From the NCBI RefSeq assembly GCF_011045015.1, contig NZ_JAAKZY010000039.1, positions 1 to 59,629 of the forward strand: DNA of 59,629 bases, read 5' to 3'. This document shows, in pieces, positions 17,007 through 25,391 of the stretch (the stretch's first letter is position 1; each line of letters begins with the position of its first letter). The position numbers and the translations under genes are program-made. The notes under the pieces were generated by a model, which had not been told where the DNA came from, did not search any database, and worked only from the letters and a program-made list of their open reading frames with translations. This DNA comes from Streptomyces scabichelini (lineage in GTDB: Bacteria; Actinomycetota; Actinomycetes; Streptomycetales; Streptomycetaceae).

Positions 17007-17948
17007 GTGTCCCTCGCCGGCCTCGATCTCAATCTCGTCCTGTCCCTGCGGGCCCTGCTGGAGGAGCGCAACGTCACCCGCGCCGGGCAGCGCGTCGGGC
17101 TCAGTCAGCCGGCCATGAGCGCGGCCCTGGCCCGCCTGCGCCGCCACTTCGACGACGACCTGCTCGCGCGCGCCGGCAAACAGTACGAACTGACCGCCCT
17201 CGGCCGCGCTCTGCTGGACCGCACCTCCACCGCCTGCGACCTGCTGGAACTAGTCTTCAGCAGCAGGGCCGACTTCGCCCCGGGCAGCGAGGAGCACGAG
17301 TTCACCCTGCTTGGCTCCGACTACGCAGTCGCCGTGTTCGGCGCCGAGCTCGCCCGGACCGTGCACGCCGAGGCCCCGGGGGTACGGCTGCGCTTCCAGC
17401 GGACGCCCCTCGACTTCATGGAGGACACCGCAGCGCAACTCAGCACGGCCGACGGGCTTCTGATGCCGCACGGCATCATCAGCGGTTTCCCCGCCGTCGA
17501 CCTGTTCACCGACCGCTGGGCCTTCCTGGTGGCCGAGACCAACGACGAGATCGGCGACCAGCTGACCATGGACGACCTGGCACGGCTGCCCTGGGTCATC
17601 TACCAGCGCGCCTACGACTCTCCGGCCGCCCGGCAGCTGAGCATGCTCGGTGTCGATCCCCGCGTGGAGATCTCCGTCGACAGCTTCCAGTCGCTGCCCT
17701 TCCTGGTCGCCGGGACCCGCCGGATCGCCCTGGTACAGCAGCGCCTGGCCGAGCTGCTGCGCGGCGTGGCCGCCGTACGCCTCATGGAACCGCCCTACGG
17801 GGCGGTGCCTCTCCAAGAGGCACTGTGGTGGCACCCGGTGCACACCCACGACGCGGCCCACATCTGGCTGCGCGAGACCGCGGCCCGCGTGGGAGCGCAG
17901 CTGGCCGCTTCCGATCCCGGCCGTAGCGCCACGGTCGCACCGAGATAG
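17007..17948 (+). CDS. LysR-family transcriptional regulator (NodD/PcaQ-like), probable operon regulator
   Basis: A 313-residue LysR protein. The N-terminal winged helix is DLNLVLSLRALLEERNVTRA with the recognition stretch VGLSQPAMSAALARLR; the rest is the co-inducer domain. The start is the GTG at 17007, preceded by TGGAGG at 4 nt, and the protein opens VSLAGLDLN as expected. It is transcribed divergently from the catabolic operon, the usual arrangement for a regulator sensing a pathway intermediate. Co-inducer unknown. Confidence 0.92.
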   Translation: MSLAGLDLNLVLSLRALLEERNVTRAGQRVGLSQPAMSAALARLRRHFDDDLLARAGKQYELTALGRALLDRTSTACDLLELVFSSRADFAPGSEEHEFTLLGSDYAVAVFGAELARTVHAEAPGVRLRFQRTPLDFMEDTAAQLSTADGLLMPHGIISGFPAVDLFTDRWAFLVAETNDEIGDQLTMDDLARLPWVIYQRAYDSPAARQLSMLGVDPRVEISVDSFQSLPFLVAGTRRIALVQQRLAELLRGVAAVRLMEPPYGAVPLQEALWWHPVHTHDAAHIWLRETAARVGAQLAASDPGRSATVAPR

Positions 17949-17959
17949 CGGGCTCCTAC

Positions 17960-18201
17960 AGGTGCCCAGCATCCAAGGCCCGGACGAAGCTGGTGGTGGC
18001 CAGGGGGAGGTGTCCCTCGGCAAGGCCTGCATGCCGGCGAGGTAGAGCGAGGTGTGGAACATTGCGGCGCCGTTGATGACGACCTGGGCGAGAGCGGCCA
18101 GGGTGGTCTGGACGGCAACCACCGCGGTGGCCGCGATCGGGAGGGCGATGCGGCCGGTGATGGCCAGGGCGGCGAGCGTGGCCCAGGTGCACAGCAGGAA
18201 G
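17960..18201 (-). pseudogene. Remnant of a membrane domain, ABC-exporter-like
   Basis: Minus-strand translation gives two hydrophobic segments (LLCTWATLAALAITG, ALPIAATAVVAVQTTLAALA), then NGAAMFHTSLYLAGMQA, which resembles the end of an ABC exporter membrane domain where the coupling helix leads into the ATPase. The stretch is cut at one end by an IS481 fragment and runs into noise at the other. Too short to function. Confidence 0.4.
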
Positions 18202-18402
18202 TGTCGTCTAAAACTGACGATCACCGTTGACACCTGGGTCTCCGATCGCTATGGAGATCCGCATGCCGAAGTCCGCTCCCACCACTCCGCCGCTTGACCG
18301 TGAGTCCAAGCGGCGCCTGGCGGTGATACGCCACGTCGAAGAGGTCACCGGGAACGTCTCGCGATGTCCTGTCGGTACTTCGGGATCAGCCGGCAGGCGG
18401 AG
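18202..18402 (+). pseudogene. IS481-family transposase, 5'-end remnant
   Basis: Begins with TGTCGTCTAAAACTGACGAT, the look of an IS481 terminal repeat, followed by the transposase start: PPLDRESKRRLAVIRHVEEV and TGNV, then after a shift CRYFGISRQA. Only the helix-turn-helix part is present; the DDE domain is missing. The transposase frame breaks near 18355-18365. Confidence 0.6.
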
Positions 18403-18540
18403 TGCACCGTGCCGGAGTTCGGGCCCGAGTACGCCGACCTGCACGCCGACTGTCGCCAGACCAAGGACGTGCCGTTGATCCACAGCGGCGGCATCCTGCT
18501 CGTGCGCCGGTGCAGATGCGGGTGTCACCGAGGCAAGTAG
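18364..18540 (+). CDS. Small Cys-rich ORF, chimera of IS481 head and an unknown protein
   Basis: Fifty-eight residues from an ATG inside the IS481 remnant. The first dozen are IS481 sequence (CRYFGISRQA); the rest is new: YADLHADCRQTKDVPLIHSG, then a basic Cys/His end RRCRCGCHRGK. The end looks like a small metal-binding motif seen in hypothetical proteins beside integrated elements. It stops 40 bp before the serine recombinase, on the opposite strand. Expression is uncertain; the original start may have been lost. Confidence 0.4.
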   Translation: MSCRYFGISRQAECTVPEFGPEYADLHADCRQTKDVPLIHSGGILLVRRCRCGCHRGK

Positions 18541-18580
18541 TCCCCCGCACAGCACTGAGCCCCCGTCACGCGACGGCCGC

Positions 18581-20098
18581 TCAGCGGCTCGACGGGGTCA
18601 CGTCGCGGCCGTCGGCGTCCACCCACGTGAGCCGGTCCGTGACGTCCGGCGAGGCGCTGGCGGACACCTGCTTGACCCGCACCTGCCCGAGCACGTCAGG
18701 CGCCAGCAGCATGCGGGCAATGGAGCGCTGCGCCTCCACGGGCGTGGCATCCCAGCGCTTCTCCACGTCGGGCCCGTAGCCGAACAGGGCGGCCAGCGGC
18801 GACGGGCCGGGCGTCAGCTCCATCTCGCCATTCTCCAGCTCACGGATCTCGCCGGACAGCCTCTCGATCTTGCGGCCGATGAGCCGCGCCTCGCCCGGGG
18901 TCTCCACGTCCTCGGCCTCGAACGCCTCCAACTGGCTCCGCTTCAGGATCAGTTCAGCCTGCACGGTAACCAGCTTCGCGCCGAGGTATGCGAACACCAC
19001 CGTGCGGAGCAGGCAGTCCGTCTTCTCCTTGTTGATGCGGGTGCAGCCCCGGCCATGGCACTGGTAGGCCGGGGGCTGGGGAGTACCGGCCGCCTTGCGG
19101 TAGGTGACGGTCATGGGGGCGTCACAGACGTCGCACACCAGCGTGCCGCTGAAGGCGTGCCGGGCACCGCCCGAGAAGTTCGTGCGCCGGTCGCCGTCCT
19201 TGAAAATGCCCTCCACCTCGTGGAACACCTTGACGAACTCCGCCACGCTGACGGGCTTGCCGTCGTACGAGGCGCCTTCAAAGTCAGCGACGACCGGCCA
19301 CGACGCGGGCAGCTCCTTGCCCTTGTGGGTGCGCTTGCCGATGTAGGCGACGCGCTGCGCCATGCCGCGCATGGTCCGCGCGTTCAGCGGCTTGCCCTGG
19401 CGGCCGACGAGGCCGCGCGCCTTGAAGTCCCGCTCGATGGCGGCCATGGAGTGCCCGGCCCGGATGCGGAAGAACAGCTCGATGACGGCCTGCGCCTCGT
19501 TGGGCTTGGGTCTCTGCTCGGTGGGGCGCATGACCCGGCGGCCACTGGCGTCCCGAACACGCTCGTAGCCGCGCTCGCAGCCGAAGGGGCATACGCCGTG
19601 GCCCCTGGCTCCGCCGGGATGGTTGAGGTTGGTCTTCACGCCGCGCGTCACCCTCTTGTGGGTCTTGTAGCTCTCGTACTCAGAGTCGACCGCGTCCAGC
19701 AGCAGCGTCCGCCGGTCGTTGCCGTTGCGGGGGTCGAGGATGCGCTCGTGGGTCTGCACGTAGAAGCGCACGCCCTTCTCCTCGCACAGGTCGAGCAGCG
19801 TCACCCACTCGCCGGTCTTCCGGCTGCCGCGCGAGGACTCCCACAGCCACAGCAGGTCGGCGCCGAACCGGTTGTTGCGCAGGTCGGCGAGCAGCCGCTC
19901 GAAGTCGTCGCGGGCCTTCTTAGCGTACCGACTGGCAGAGCCGATGTCCTTGTAGGGCTTGCCGAGGGTGACGCCGAGGTCGGCGGCCGTCTCGGAGTGC
20001 TCCGCGTGCTGCTGCTCGGGGCTGCGCTCGGTGCCCGACTTGTCGACGCTGACGCGGAGGTACTCGCGGGCGGTGAGCGCTGCTGTGGCGGTGGTCAT
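18581..20098 (-). CDS. Large serine recombinase (site-specific integrase)
   Basis: A 505-residue large serine integrase. The resolvase domain opens YLRVSVDKSG, with Ser17 as nucleophile. A recombinase domain follows (ERGYERV, MRGMAQRVAYIGKRTHKGK), then a zinc ribbon with CDVCDAPM and CHGRGC, and a coiled coil rich in Glu/Leu. These enzymes integrate phages, plasmids and integrative elements. Nothing else of such an element is seen and both flanks are transposon debris, so it may be the last survivor of an excised or decayed element. Confidence 0.9.
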   Translation of the reverse strand: MTTATAALTAREYLRVSVDKSGTERSPEQQHAEHSETAADLGVTLGKPYKDIGSASRYAKKARDDFERLLADLRNNRFGADLLWLWESSRGSRKTGEWVTLLDLCEEKGVRFYVQTHERILDPRNGNDRRTLLLDAVDSEYESYKTHKRVTRGVKTNLNHPGGARGHGVCPFGCERGYERVRDASGRRVMRPTEQRPKPNEAQAVIELFFRIRAGHSMAAIERDFKARGLVGRQGKPLNARTMRGMAQRVAYIGKRTHKGKELPASWPVVADFEGASYDGKPVSVAEFVKVFHEVEGIFKDGDRRTNFSGGARHAFSGTLVCDVCDAPMTVTYRKAAGTPQPPAYQCHGRGCTRINKEKTDCLLRTVVFAYLGAKLVTVQAELILKRSQLEAFEAEDVETPGEARLIGRKIERLSGEIRELENGEMELTPGPSPLAALFGYGPDVEKRWDATPVEAQRSIARMLLAPDVLGQVRVKQVSASASPDVTDRLTWVDADGRDVTPSSR

Positions 20099-20175
20099 CG
20101 GTCCTCCCCTGGGTCACTGAGCCCTTTCAGCACGGCCACTGATCGGGTGACGACGCCGACGTCCGCAACAGACAA

Positions 20176-20231
20176 GGCTCCTGTGCCGTTGAGGGAGGTG
20201 TTCGACGTCTCAACTCATCGGCGCAGGAGCC
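20176..20231. repeat. Hairpin-forming inverted repeat at the IS5-type left end
   Basis: GGCTCCTGTGCCG and CGGCGCAGGAGCC form 13-bp arms with one T/C difference around a 30-nt loop. It directly precedes the transposase frame. It is probably the terminal or subterminal structure of that IS, although it could also be recombinase-related. Confidence 0.4.
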
Positions 20232-20234
20232 CTA

Positions 20235-20975
20235 TTGCTTCCCTATCCTGCCGCACTCGACCTGCCGCATGCCCTGGTCGAGTGGGTCACCCTGCTCATC
20301 GTCACCCGGGAGGGTGACCGCCGCTGCAAGCTCCGCCGCACCAGCGTGCGCTGGTCGGCCTGGTGTACCTCCGCCGACATGACACCCTCGCCAAGCTCGC
20401 GGTCGGCTTCGGTATTTCTGTCGGCGCCGCCCACGCCTACGTAGCAGCCGTCGTCGACCTGCTGGCCAACCGCGCGCCCGGCCTGCTGCGCGCCCTGCGC
20501 GAGGCCGATCCCGACTTCGTCCTGCTGGACAGCACTCTCGCGGAGTGCGACCGGGTCAGCGACAGCCGAGCCGACTTCTCCCACAAACACCGCCGACACG
20601 GGGTGAACGTGCAGGTCGTGACCGACCCGGCCGGGCGACTGCTGTGGATCTCGCCTGCGCTGCCCGGCCGCACACACGACCTCACTGCGACCCGAACCCA
20701 CCGGATCATCCGGATCTGCGAGCGCCAAGGCGTCCCGGTCCTCGCCGACCGCGCCTACATCGGGGCCAGCTCGTGGGTGACGACAGCCCTCAGACGTCCG
20801 CCGGGCAGTGCCCACCCAACAGAGCCTCAACCGTGCGCTGTCCTCAGCCCGGGCACCGGTCGAGCGCGGCATCGCGCGGCTGAAGGCATGGGGGATCTTC
20901 CACAGAACTCGGTGCAGCCCGAATCGAATGACGTCAATCGCCTCCGCCGTCCTCACCCTGGAGCGGCAACGCTGA
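20235..20975 (+). pseudogene. IS5-type (DDE_Tnp_4) transposase, two frameshifts
   Basis: Three frames make one transposase: LPYPAALDLPHALVEWVT in the first; YLRRHDTLAKLAVGFGISVG, VLLDSTLAECDRV, LPGRTHDLTATRTH and VLADRAYIGA in the second, which holds the DDE core; and SSARAPVERGIARLKAWGIF with the tail in the third. Shifts fall near 20330 and 20800. The element cannot transpose by itself. Its insertion removed the 5' part of the next gene. Confidence 0.75.
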
Positions 20976-21029
20976 AAACGCCCACTTCCTGTACCCCTTC
21001 CAAGGTAGCGCTTAGAACGGGGTTTTAGC

Positions 21030-21542
21030 GTGTACGGGGCGATGTGGGCGGCGGCGCTGGTGGCCGCCGCGTTCACCGCGCCGAGTGTGCGCGCCGCCCT
21101 GGACACCGCGCTGACGGTGATTCCGGCGAGCAGCCGCCTGGCCCGCACCGTACGCCGGGTGCACTCACTCCACGCCTCCCGGCTGACCTGGGAGGAGACG
21201 CTCACCACGCTCGCCGAGGAGACGTCCGGGCTCGGCTGGATCCACACCGTCCCGAACGCCGCGGTTCTGACGGCCGGACTCCTGTACGGCGACGGGGACT
21301 TCACCCGCACCATCGCCCTGACCGTACGCGGCGGCCTCGACACCGACTCGAACGGCGCGACCGCGGGCTCCGTGGCGGGCGTCCTGAACGGAGCCACCGC
21401 GATCCCGGCCCAGTGGAAGGACCCCCTGGAGGACACGGTGCGCAGCGCGGTGTTCGGCTTCGACGGCGTACGCATCAGCGAACTGGCCGAACGGACACTG
21501 CGCTTGACGCAGACGAAGCCGAAGACGAAGACGGAGCCGTGA
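21030..21542 (+). pseudogene. ADP-ribosylglycohydrolase family protein, 5'-truncated
   Basis: The last 170 residues of a DraG/ARH-type hydrolase: an all-alpha fold with VHSLHASRLTWEETL, WIHTVPNAAVLTAGLLYG and the magnesium-binding GGLDTDSNGATAGSVAG motif near the end. The matching N-terminal metal residues (a GDALG-type motif) are absent because the frame opens just after the IS5-type debris. A GTG at 21030 could start a stub, but the catalytic site would be incomplete. The intact family removes ADP-ribose from proteins or small molecules. Confidence 0.7.
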
Positions 21543-21589
21543 ACGCTTCACGGCTCAGCTCCATGTCGTGGCCTCGTTAGGCTTTCCCA

Positions 21590-22081
21590 ATGACCACTCT
21601 TGACTACGCCGCATACATCGCCGGCCTCCCCCGCGTCCTGGCCGGTGCCGCCGCGCTCATCCGTGACGGCGCGGGCCGGGTTCTGCTCGTCGAGCCCAAC
21701 TACCGCGAGGGATGGGCGTTGCCCGGGGGAACCGTCGAGTCCGATGCCGGTGAGACTCCGCGGCAGGGGGCCCACCGGGAGACCGTGGAGGAGATCGGCC
21801 TCGATGTGGAGCTCGGCCGGCTGCTCGCGGTGGACTGGGTGCCGGGTGCGGCGCGGCCTCCGATCGTGGCGTACCTGTACGACGGCGGTGTCCTGGAAGA
21901 GGACCAGTTCAAGGCGATCCGGCTCCAGGAGGAGGAACTGCTGTCCTGGCGCCTCGTTTCCCCCGAGGAGTTCGGCGAGTATCTGCCGGGCGCGCTGGGG
22001 CGGCGGGTGCTGGCCGCGCTGGACGTTCTGGCGGACGGTTCGGGGGCGGTGGAGCTGGAGAACGGTCACCGGGTGGCCTGA
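21590..22081 (+). CDS. Nudix hydrolase
   Basis: A 163-residue Nudix protein. The box is complete: GGTVESDAGETPRQGAHRET leads directly into VEEIGL, fitting GX5EX7REUXEEXGU. It hydrolyses nucleoside-diphosphate-linked compounds such as oxidised dNTPs, NDP sugars or ADP-ribose; sequence alone does not separate these. It begins at an ATG 47 nt after the truncated ADP-ribosylglycohydrolase. An ADP-ribose substrate would suit that neighbour but is speculative. Confidence 0.9.
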   Translation: MTTLDYAAYIAGLPRVLAGAAALIRDGAGRVLLVEPNYREGWALPGGTVESDAGETPRQGAHRETVEEIGLDVELGRLLAVDWVPGAARPPIVAYLYDGGVLEEDQFKAIRLQEEELLSWRLVSPEEFGEYLPGALGRRVLAALDVLADGSGAVELENGHRVA

Positions 22082-22248
22082 CTGACGGATACTGACCGTT
22101 TCGGCCAACCAACTAACTGAAAATCGCCCCCAGTTGTCACTCCAGCCTCTATTCTAACTTTCAAGTGTGCACGGGCGATCCTGCCGGCACGCCTCGTCCC
22201 AGAGCTGGGGCACTCCTGCGCATGCCCCGAGAACAGGCAGCTGAGGTC

Positions 22249-24528
22249 ATGGATCCACTGGGCCCAGACGATCCCGAGGAGCTAGGTCCCTACCGCCTCC
22301 TGGCGCGGCTCGGCGCAGGGGGCATGGGCCAGGTCTATCTGGCCGCCTCCTCGCACGGACGCGCGGTCGCGGTCAAGGTCATCCGCCCCGAGAAGCTTGC
22401 GGACCGGACCTTCCGTATCCGCTTCCGTCGGGAGGTGGCGGCCGCGCAAGCGGTCGGCGGCAGATACACGGTGCCCTTGGTGGACGCCGATCCGGATGCC
22501 GCGACGCCCTGGCTGGCCACCCCCTACATACCCGGTCCGACCCTGGAAGAGGCGGTCGCCGAGCATGGGCCGCTACCGGTGCCGTCGGTGCTGGTGCTGG
22601 GAGCCTGCGCAGCTCAGGCGCTGCTCGACGTGCACTCCGCGGGACTGGTGCACCGCGACCTCAAACCGTCCAATGTGCTGCTCGCCGCCGACGGTCCGCG
22701 CGTCATCGACTTCGGCATCGTCCGGGCGAACGACGGCTATGACCTCACCAACGCCGGAACCATTTTCGGGTCCCTCGAGTACATGTGCCCCGAGCAGGCC
22801 ACCGGTGCTCCGACCGGGCCGGCCGGGGACGTCTTCTCCCTCGGTTCGGTGCTCACGTACGCCGCTTCCGGTCACGCCCCGTTCATCGGTTTCGCGGCGG
22901 CCACCCTTCTCTACCAGGTGGTGCACGACGCGCCCGACCTGACGGGCGTACCCAAGCCGTTGGACGAGATCATCAGCCTGTGTCTCCCCAAGGATCCACG
23001 TCTTCGGATCACCGCGGACCGGTTGTACGCGGCCTGTGCGCCCGGTGGCGTGGAGCAGACGCTGGAGCGCGGCTGGCTGCCCGCGCCGGTGGCGTCGTCG
23101 ATCGCCCGCCGCACGGCGGCCTTGAGGGCTCTGGACACCCCGTCGCGCAGCCGATCGCGCGACCGGGTCCCGGTCTCCGCCGTCCGGGGCGGCTCGGCTC
23201 CGCGCGCGTACGGCCGGTATGGGGCGCCCGCCACCCCGGCGTCGCCGCCGACAGGCCACTCCTACGGCTCCGGCCACGCGTCCGAGGTGCCCGCCGTCCC
23301 CCAGCCCTGCGGGCCGGAACCCTCCGCCTCCCCCGTGCATCGCCGAGCCCCTGCGCGACGTGGCCTCTCCCGGCGCGCGATTCTCGCCGCGTCAGCGGGC
23401 ACCACCGCCGTCGTCGTCAGCACCACCCTGCTGATCACCCGAGGAGACAAGGCGGACAAGCAGGCCGTGGAACCGCTCGGCCCGGCTCCGCGACCGCTCT
23501 GGACGTACCGCAGCGATCCGCTCGTTCAGGCACCCCCTGTGTTCCGGGGCGGAACGGCACTGGTCAAGACCCGCCCGGGCAACATGGTCGCCCTCGACCT
23601 CAAGGACGGAACCCGGCCCAAGTGGGTCTACCAGGGCATCAGCCAGTCGCCCACCCCGGTCGTTTTCGCCCGCGGCGCCGCGGTCGCGCTGGGCGAGGGC
23701 GCGACGGTGATCGGTGTCGACCCGGACAAGGGCACGGAGCGTTTCACGTTCGACTTCGGAGCGGATTTCCGGTTCGACACGCTGTTCGGCAGGATCAGTG
23801 ACCGTGTCGTCACCGTCTTCGGTCTCCGGCTCCAGCGCCGGTCCGATGAGCAGGGCGTCGCGACGTCCACGAACACGGTCTTCGGCATCGACCTCAAGGC
23901 CGGCCGGGCCGACATCACGCCCATCAGCCCCGAGGACGTCGGTATCCCGCTGGAACCGGTCGTCTCCCCCGGCAATTTCATCTATGCCGACGGGTTTCGC
24001 AATGTGACGGCCCGGGACACCGACAGCAGCGACAGCCCTGTCCGGTGGAGGCATCCCGTCGGCTACGATCTCCGGCCGGGTCTGGCAGTGCTGGGCCAAA
24101 CGGTCTTCGCCGTCGGCCGGGAACTCATGGCGCTTCACCTCGCCACCGGGGGAACCCGCTGGAATGTGCGCGCCGAACGCGGCCAGTTCGCCTCCCTCGG
24201 CGTCGCCGGCAACACGGTCTACGCCACCGGCACGGCCCCCTCCGGCGTGTACGCCTTCAACGCGGCGAACGGCAACAAGCGCTGGTTCTGCCCGACCCCA
24301 CGCCTCAACACCGACCACCCGATCGTCGCCACCCCCCGTGAGGTCTACGTCCCGGCCTTCCAGAACGGCAACGGCTTCTACGCGATCGACGCCGCTCGGG
24401 GCAAGCTCCTGTGGAACTTCACCGACGGCCTGGAGACCGGCGTCCACGACTGGCAGCTCGCCAGCGACGGCGCCGGGCACCTGGTGGCCCACCATTTCGA
24501 CCGGACGTACGGGGTGCCGACTCCCTGA
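22249..24528 (+). CDS. Membrane Ser/Thr protein kinase with PQQ-type beta-propeller sensor
   Basis: A 759-residue Hanks-type kinase. Counting from the ATG at 22249: glycine loop at 22-27, ATP lysine 43, catalytic HRD at 135-137 (HRDLKPSNVLL), DFG at 154-156, a Pro/Ser-rich linker, one membrane helix at about 376-397, and an external domain of PQQ/WD-like repeats (ALDLKDGTRPKWVYQG, ALHLATGGTRWNVRAERG, AFNAANGNKRWFC). The topology is cytoplasmic kinase and extracellular sensor. Starts at 22222 and 22165 are in frame but less like the family. Confidence 0.92.
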   Translation: MDPLGPDDPEELGPYRLLARLGAGGMGQVYLAASSHGRAVAVKVIRPEKLADRTFRIRFRREVAAAQAVGGRYTVPLVDADPDAATPWLATPYIPGPTLEEAVAEHGPLPVPSVLVLGACAAQALLDVHSAGLVHRDLKPSNVLLAADGPRVIDFGIVRANDGYDLTNAGTIFGSLEYMCPEQATGAPTGPAGDVFSLGSVLTYAASGHAPFIGFAAATLLYQVVHDAPDLTGVPKPLDEIISLCLPKDPRLRITADRLYAACAPGGVEQTLERGWLPAPVASSIARRTAALRALDTPSRSRSRDRVPVSAVRGGSAPRAYGRYGAPATPASPPTGHSYGSGHASEVPAVPQPCGPEPSASPVHRRAPARRGLSRRAILAASAGTTAVVVSTTLLITRGDKADKQAVEPLGPAPRPLWTYRSDPLVQAPPVFRGGTALVKTRPGNMVALDLKDGTRPKWVYQGISQSPTPVVFARGAAVALGEGATVIGVDPDKGTERFTFDFGADFRFDTLFGRISDRVVTVFGLRLQRRSDEQGVATSTNTVFGIDLKAGRADITPISPEDVGIPLEPVVSPGNFIYADGFRNVTARDTDSSDSPVRWRHPVGYDLRPGLAVLGQTVFAVGRELMALHLATGGTRWNVRAERGQFASLGVAGNTVYATGTAPSGVYAFNAANGNKRWFCPTPRLNTDHPIVATPREVYVPAFQNGNGFYAIDAARGKLLWNFTDGLETGVHDWQLASDGAGHLVAHHFDRTYGVPTP

Positions 24529-24599
24529 CGAGACCTGTTTCCCCTGCCAAGACCTATTTCCGCTGGCTCGGATCGGACGGGGGTCCTTACCCTCGCCAC

Positions 24600-25325
24600 A
24601 TGGACAAGCCTCTCGTCGCGATTCTCAGCGGGGCCGGTATCAGCACCGACTCCGGCATCCCCGACTACCGCGGCCCGAACGGGCTGTGGCAGCGGGATCC
24701 GGAAGCGCAGAAGCTCGTGACGTACGAGTACTACATGGGTGATCCGGAGATCCGACGGCGGTCGTGGCAGATGCGGCGCAAGAACCGGACGCTGCTGGCC
24801 GAGCCGAACGCCGCCCACCGGGCGGTGGCCGATCTTGAGCGGACCGGGGTGCCGGTGCGGGTGATCACGCAGAACGTGGACGGGCTGCACCAGCTGGCCG
24901 GGATGCCGGCCAGGAAGGTGCTCGAACTGCACGGCACCGCACGGACCGTGGTGTGTACGGGCTGTCAGGCGAAGGCCCCGATGGAGGACGCCCTGGCGCG
25001 GGTCGCGGCGGGCGAGGAGGATCCGCCGTGCCTGGAGTGCGGCGGGATCCTGAAGTCGGCGACGGTGATGTTCGGCGAGCGGCTCGACCCCGCGGTCCTC
25101 GGTGAGGCGATCGCCATCACCAAGGCCTGCCAGGTGTTCATCGCCGTCGGCACCAGCCTCCAGGTGCAGCCCGCCGCCGGTCTCGCCGGTCTCGCCGCCG
25201 AGCACGGGGCGCGGCTGGTCATCGTCAACGCCGAGCCGACGCCGTACGACGACCAGGCCGACGAGGTCGTACGGGAGCCGATCGGGACGGCCCTGCCGGA
25301 GCTGCTGCGCAAGATCGCCGGTTGA
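24600..25325 (+). CDS. Sir2-family NAD-dependent protein deacylase
   Basis: A 241-residue sirtuin. The NAD-binding GAGISTDSGIPDYRG motif is at 11-25, QNVD at 91-94, catalytic His111 in LELHGTAR, and the zinc is held by Cys119, Cys122, Cys144 and Cys147 (CTGCQ and CLECGG). GTSLQVQPAAGL closes the NAD site. It removes acetyl or longer acyl groups from lysines and releases O-acyl-ADP-ribose, the substrate class of macrodomains such as the one at 48584-49102. Confidence 0.93.
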   Translation: MDKPLVAILSGAGISTDSGIPDYRGPNGLWQRDPEAQKLVTYEYYMGDPEIRRRSWQMRRKNRTLLAEPNAAHRAVADLERTGVPVRVITQNVDGLHQLAGMPARKVLELHGTARTVVCTGCQAKAPMEDALARVAAGEEDPPCLECGGILKSATVMFGERLDPAVLGEAIAITKACQVFIAVGTSLQVQPAAGLAGLAAEHGARLVIVNAEPTPYDDQADEVVREPIGTALPELLRKIAG

Positions 25326-25391
25326 TCTGCAGGACCTCGGATGGCACAAAGGGCAGCAACAACGTGTCCCTGCATGCGGATCGGTCCGGGC

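Noticed and set aside
20099..20175. attP-like site next to the serine integrase
   Set aside because: No convincing paired inverted repeats with a dinucleotide core; the nearby hairpin belongs better to the IS5-type element.
22165..22248. Longer kinase N-terminus from GTG 22165 or ATG 22222
   Set aside because: The added residues lack family similarity; MDPLGPDDPEELGPYRLL is the usual kinase start.
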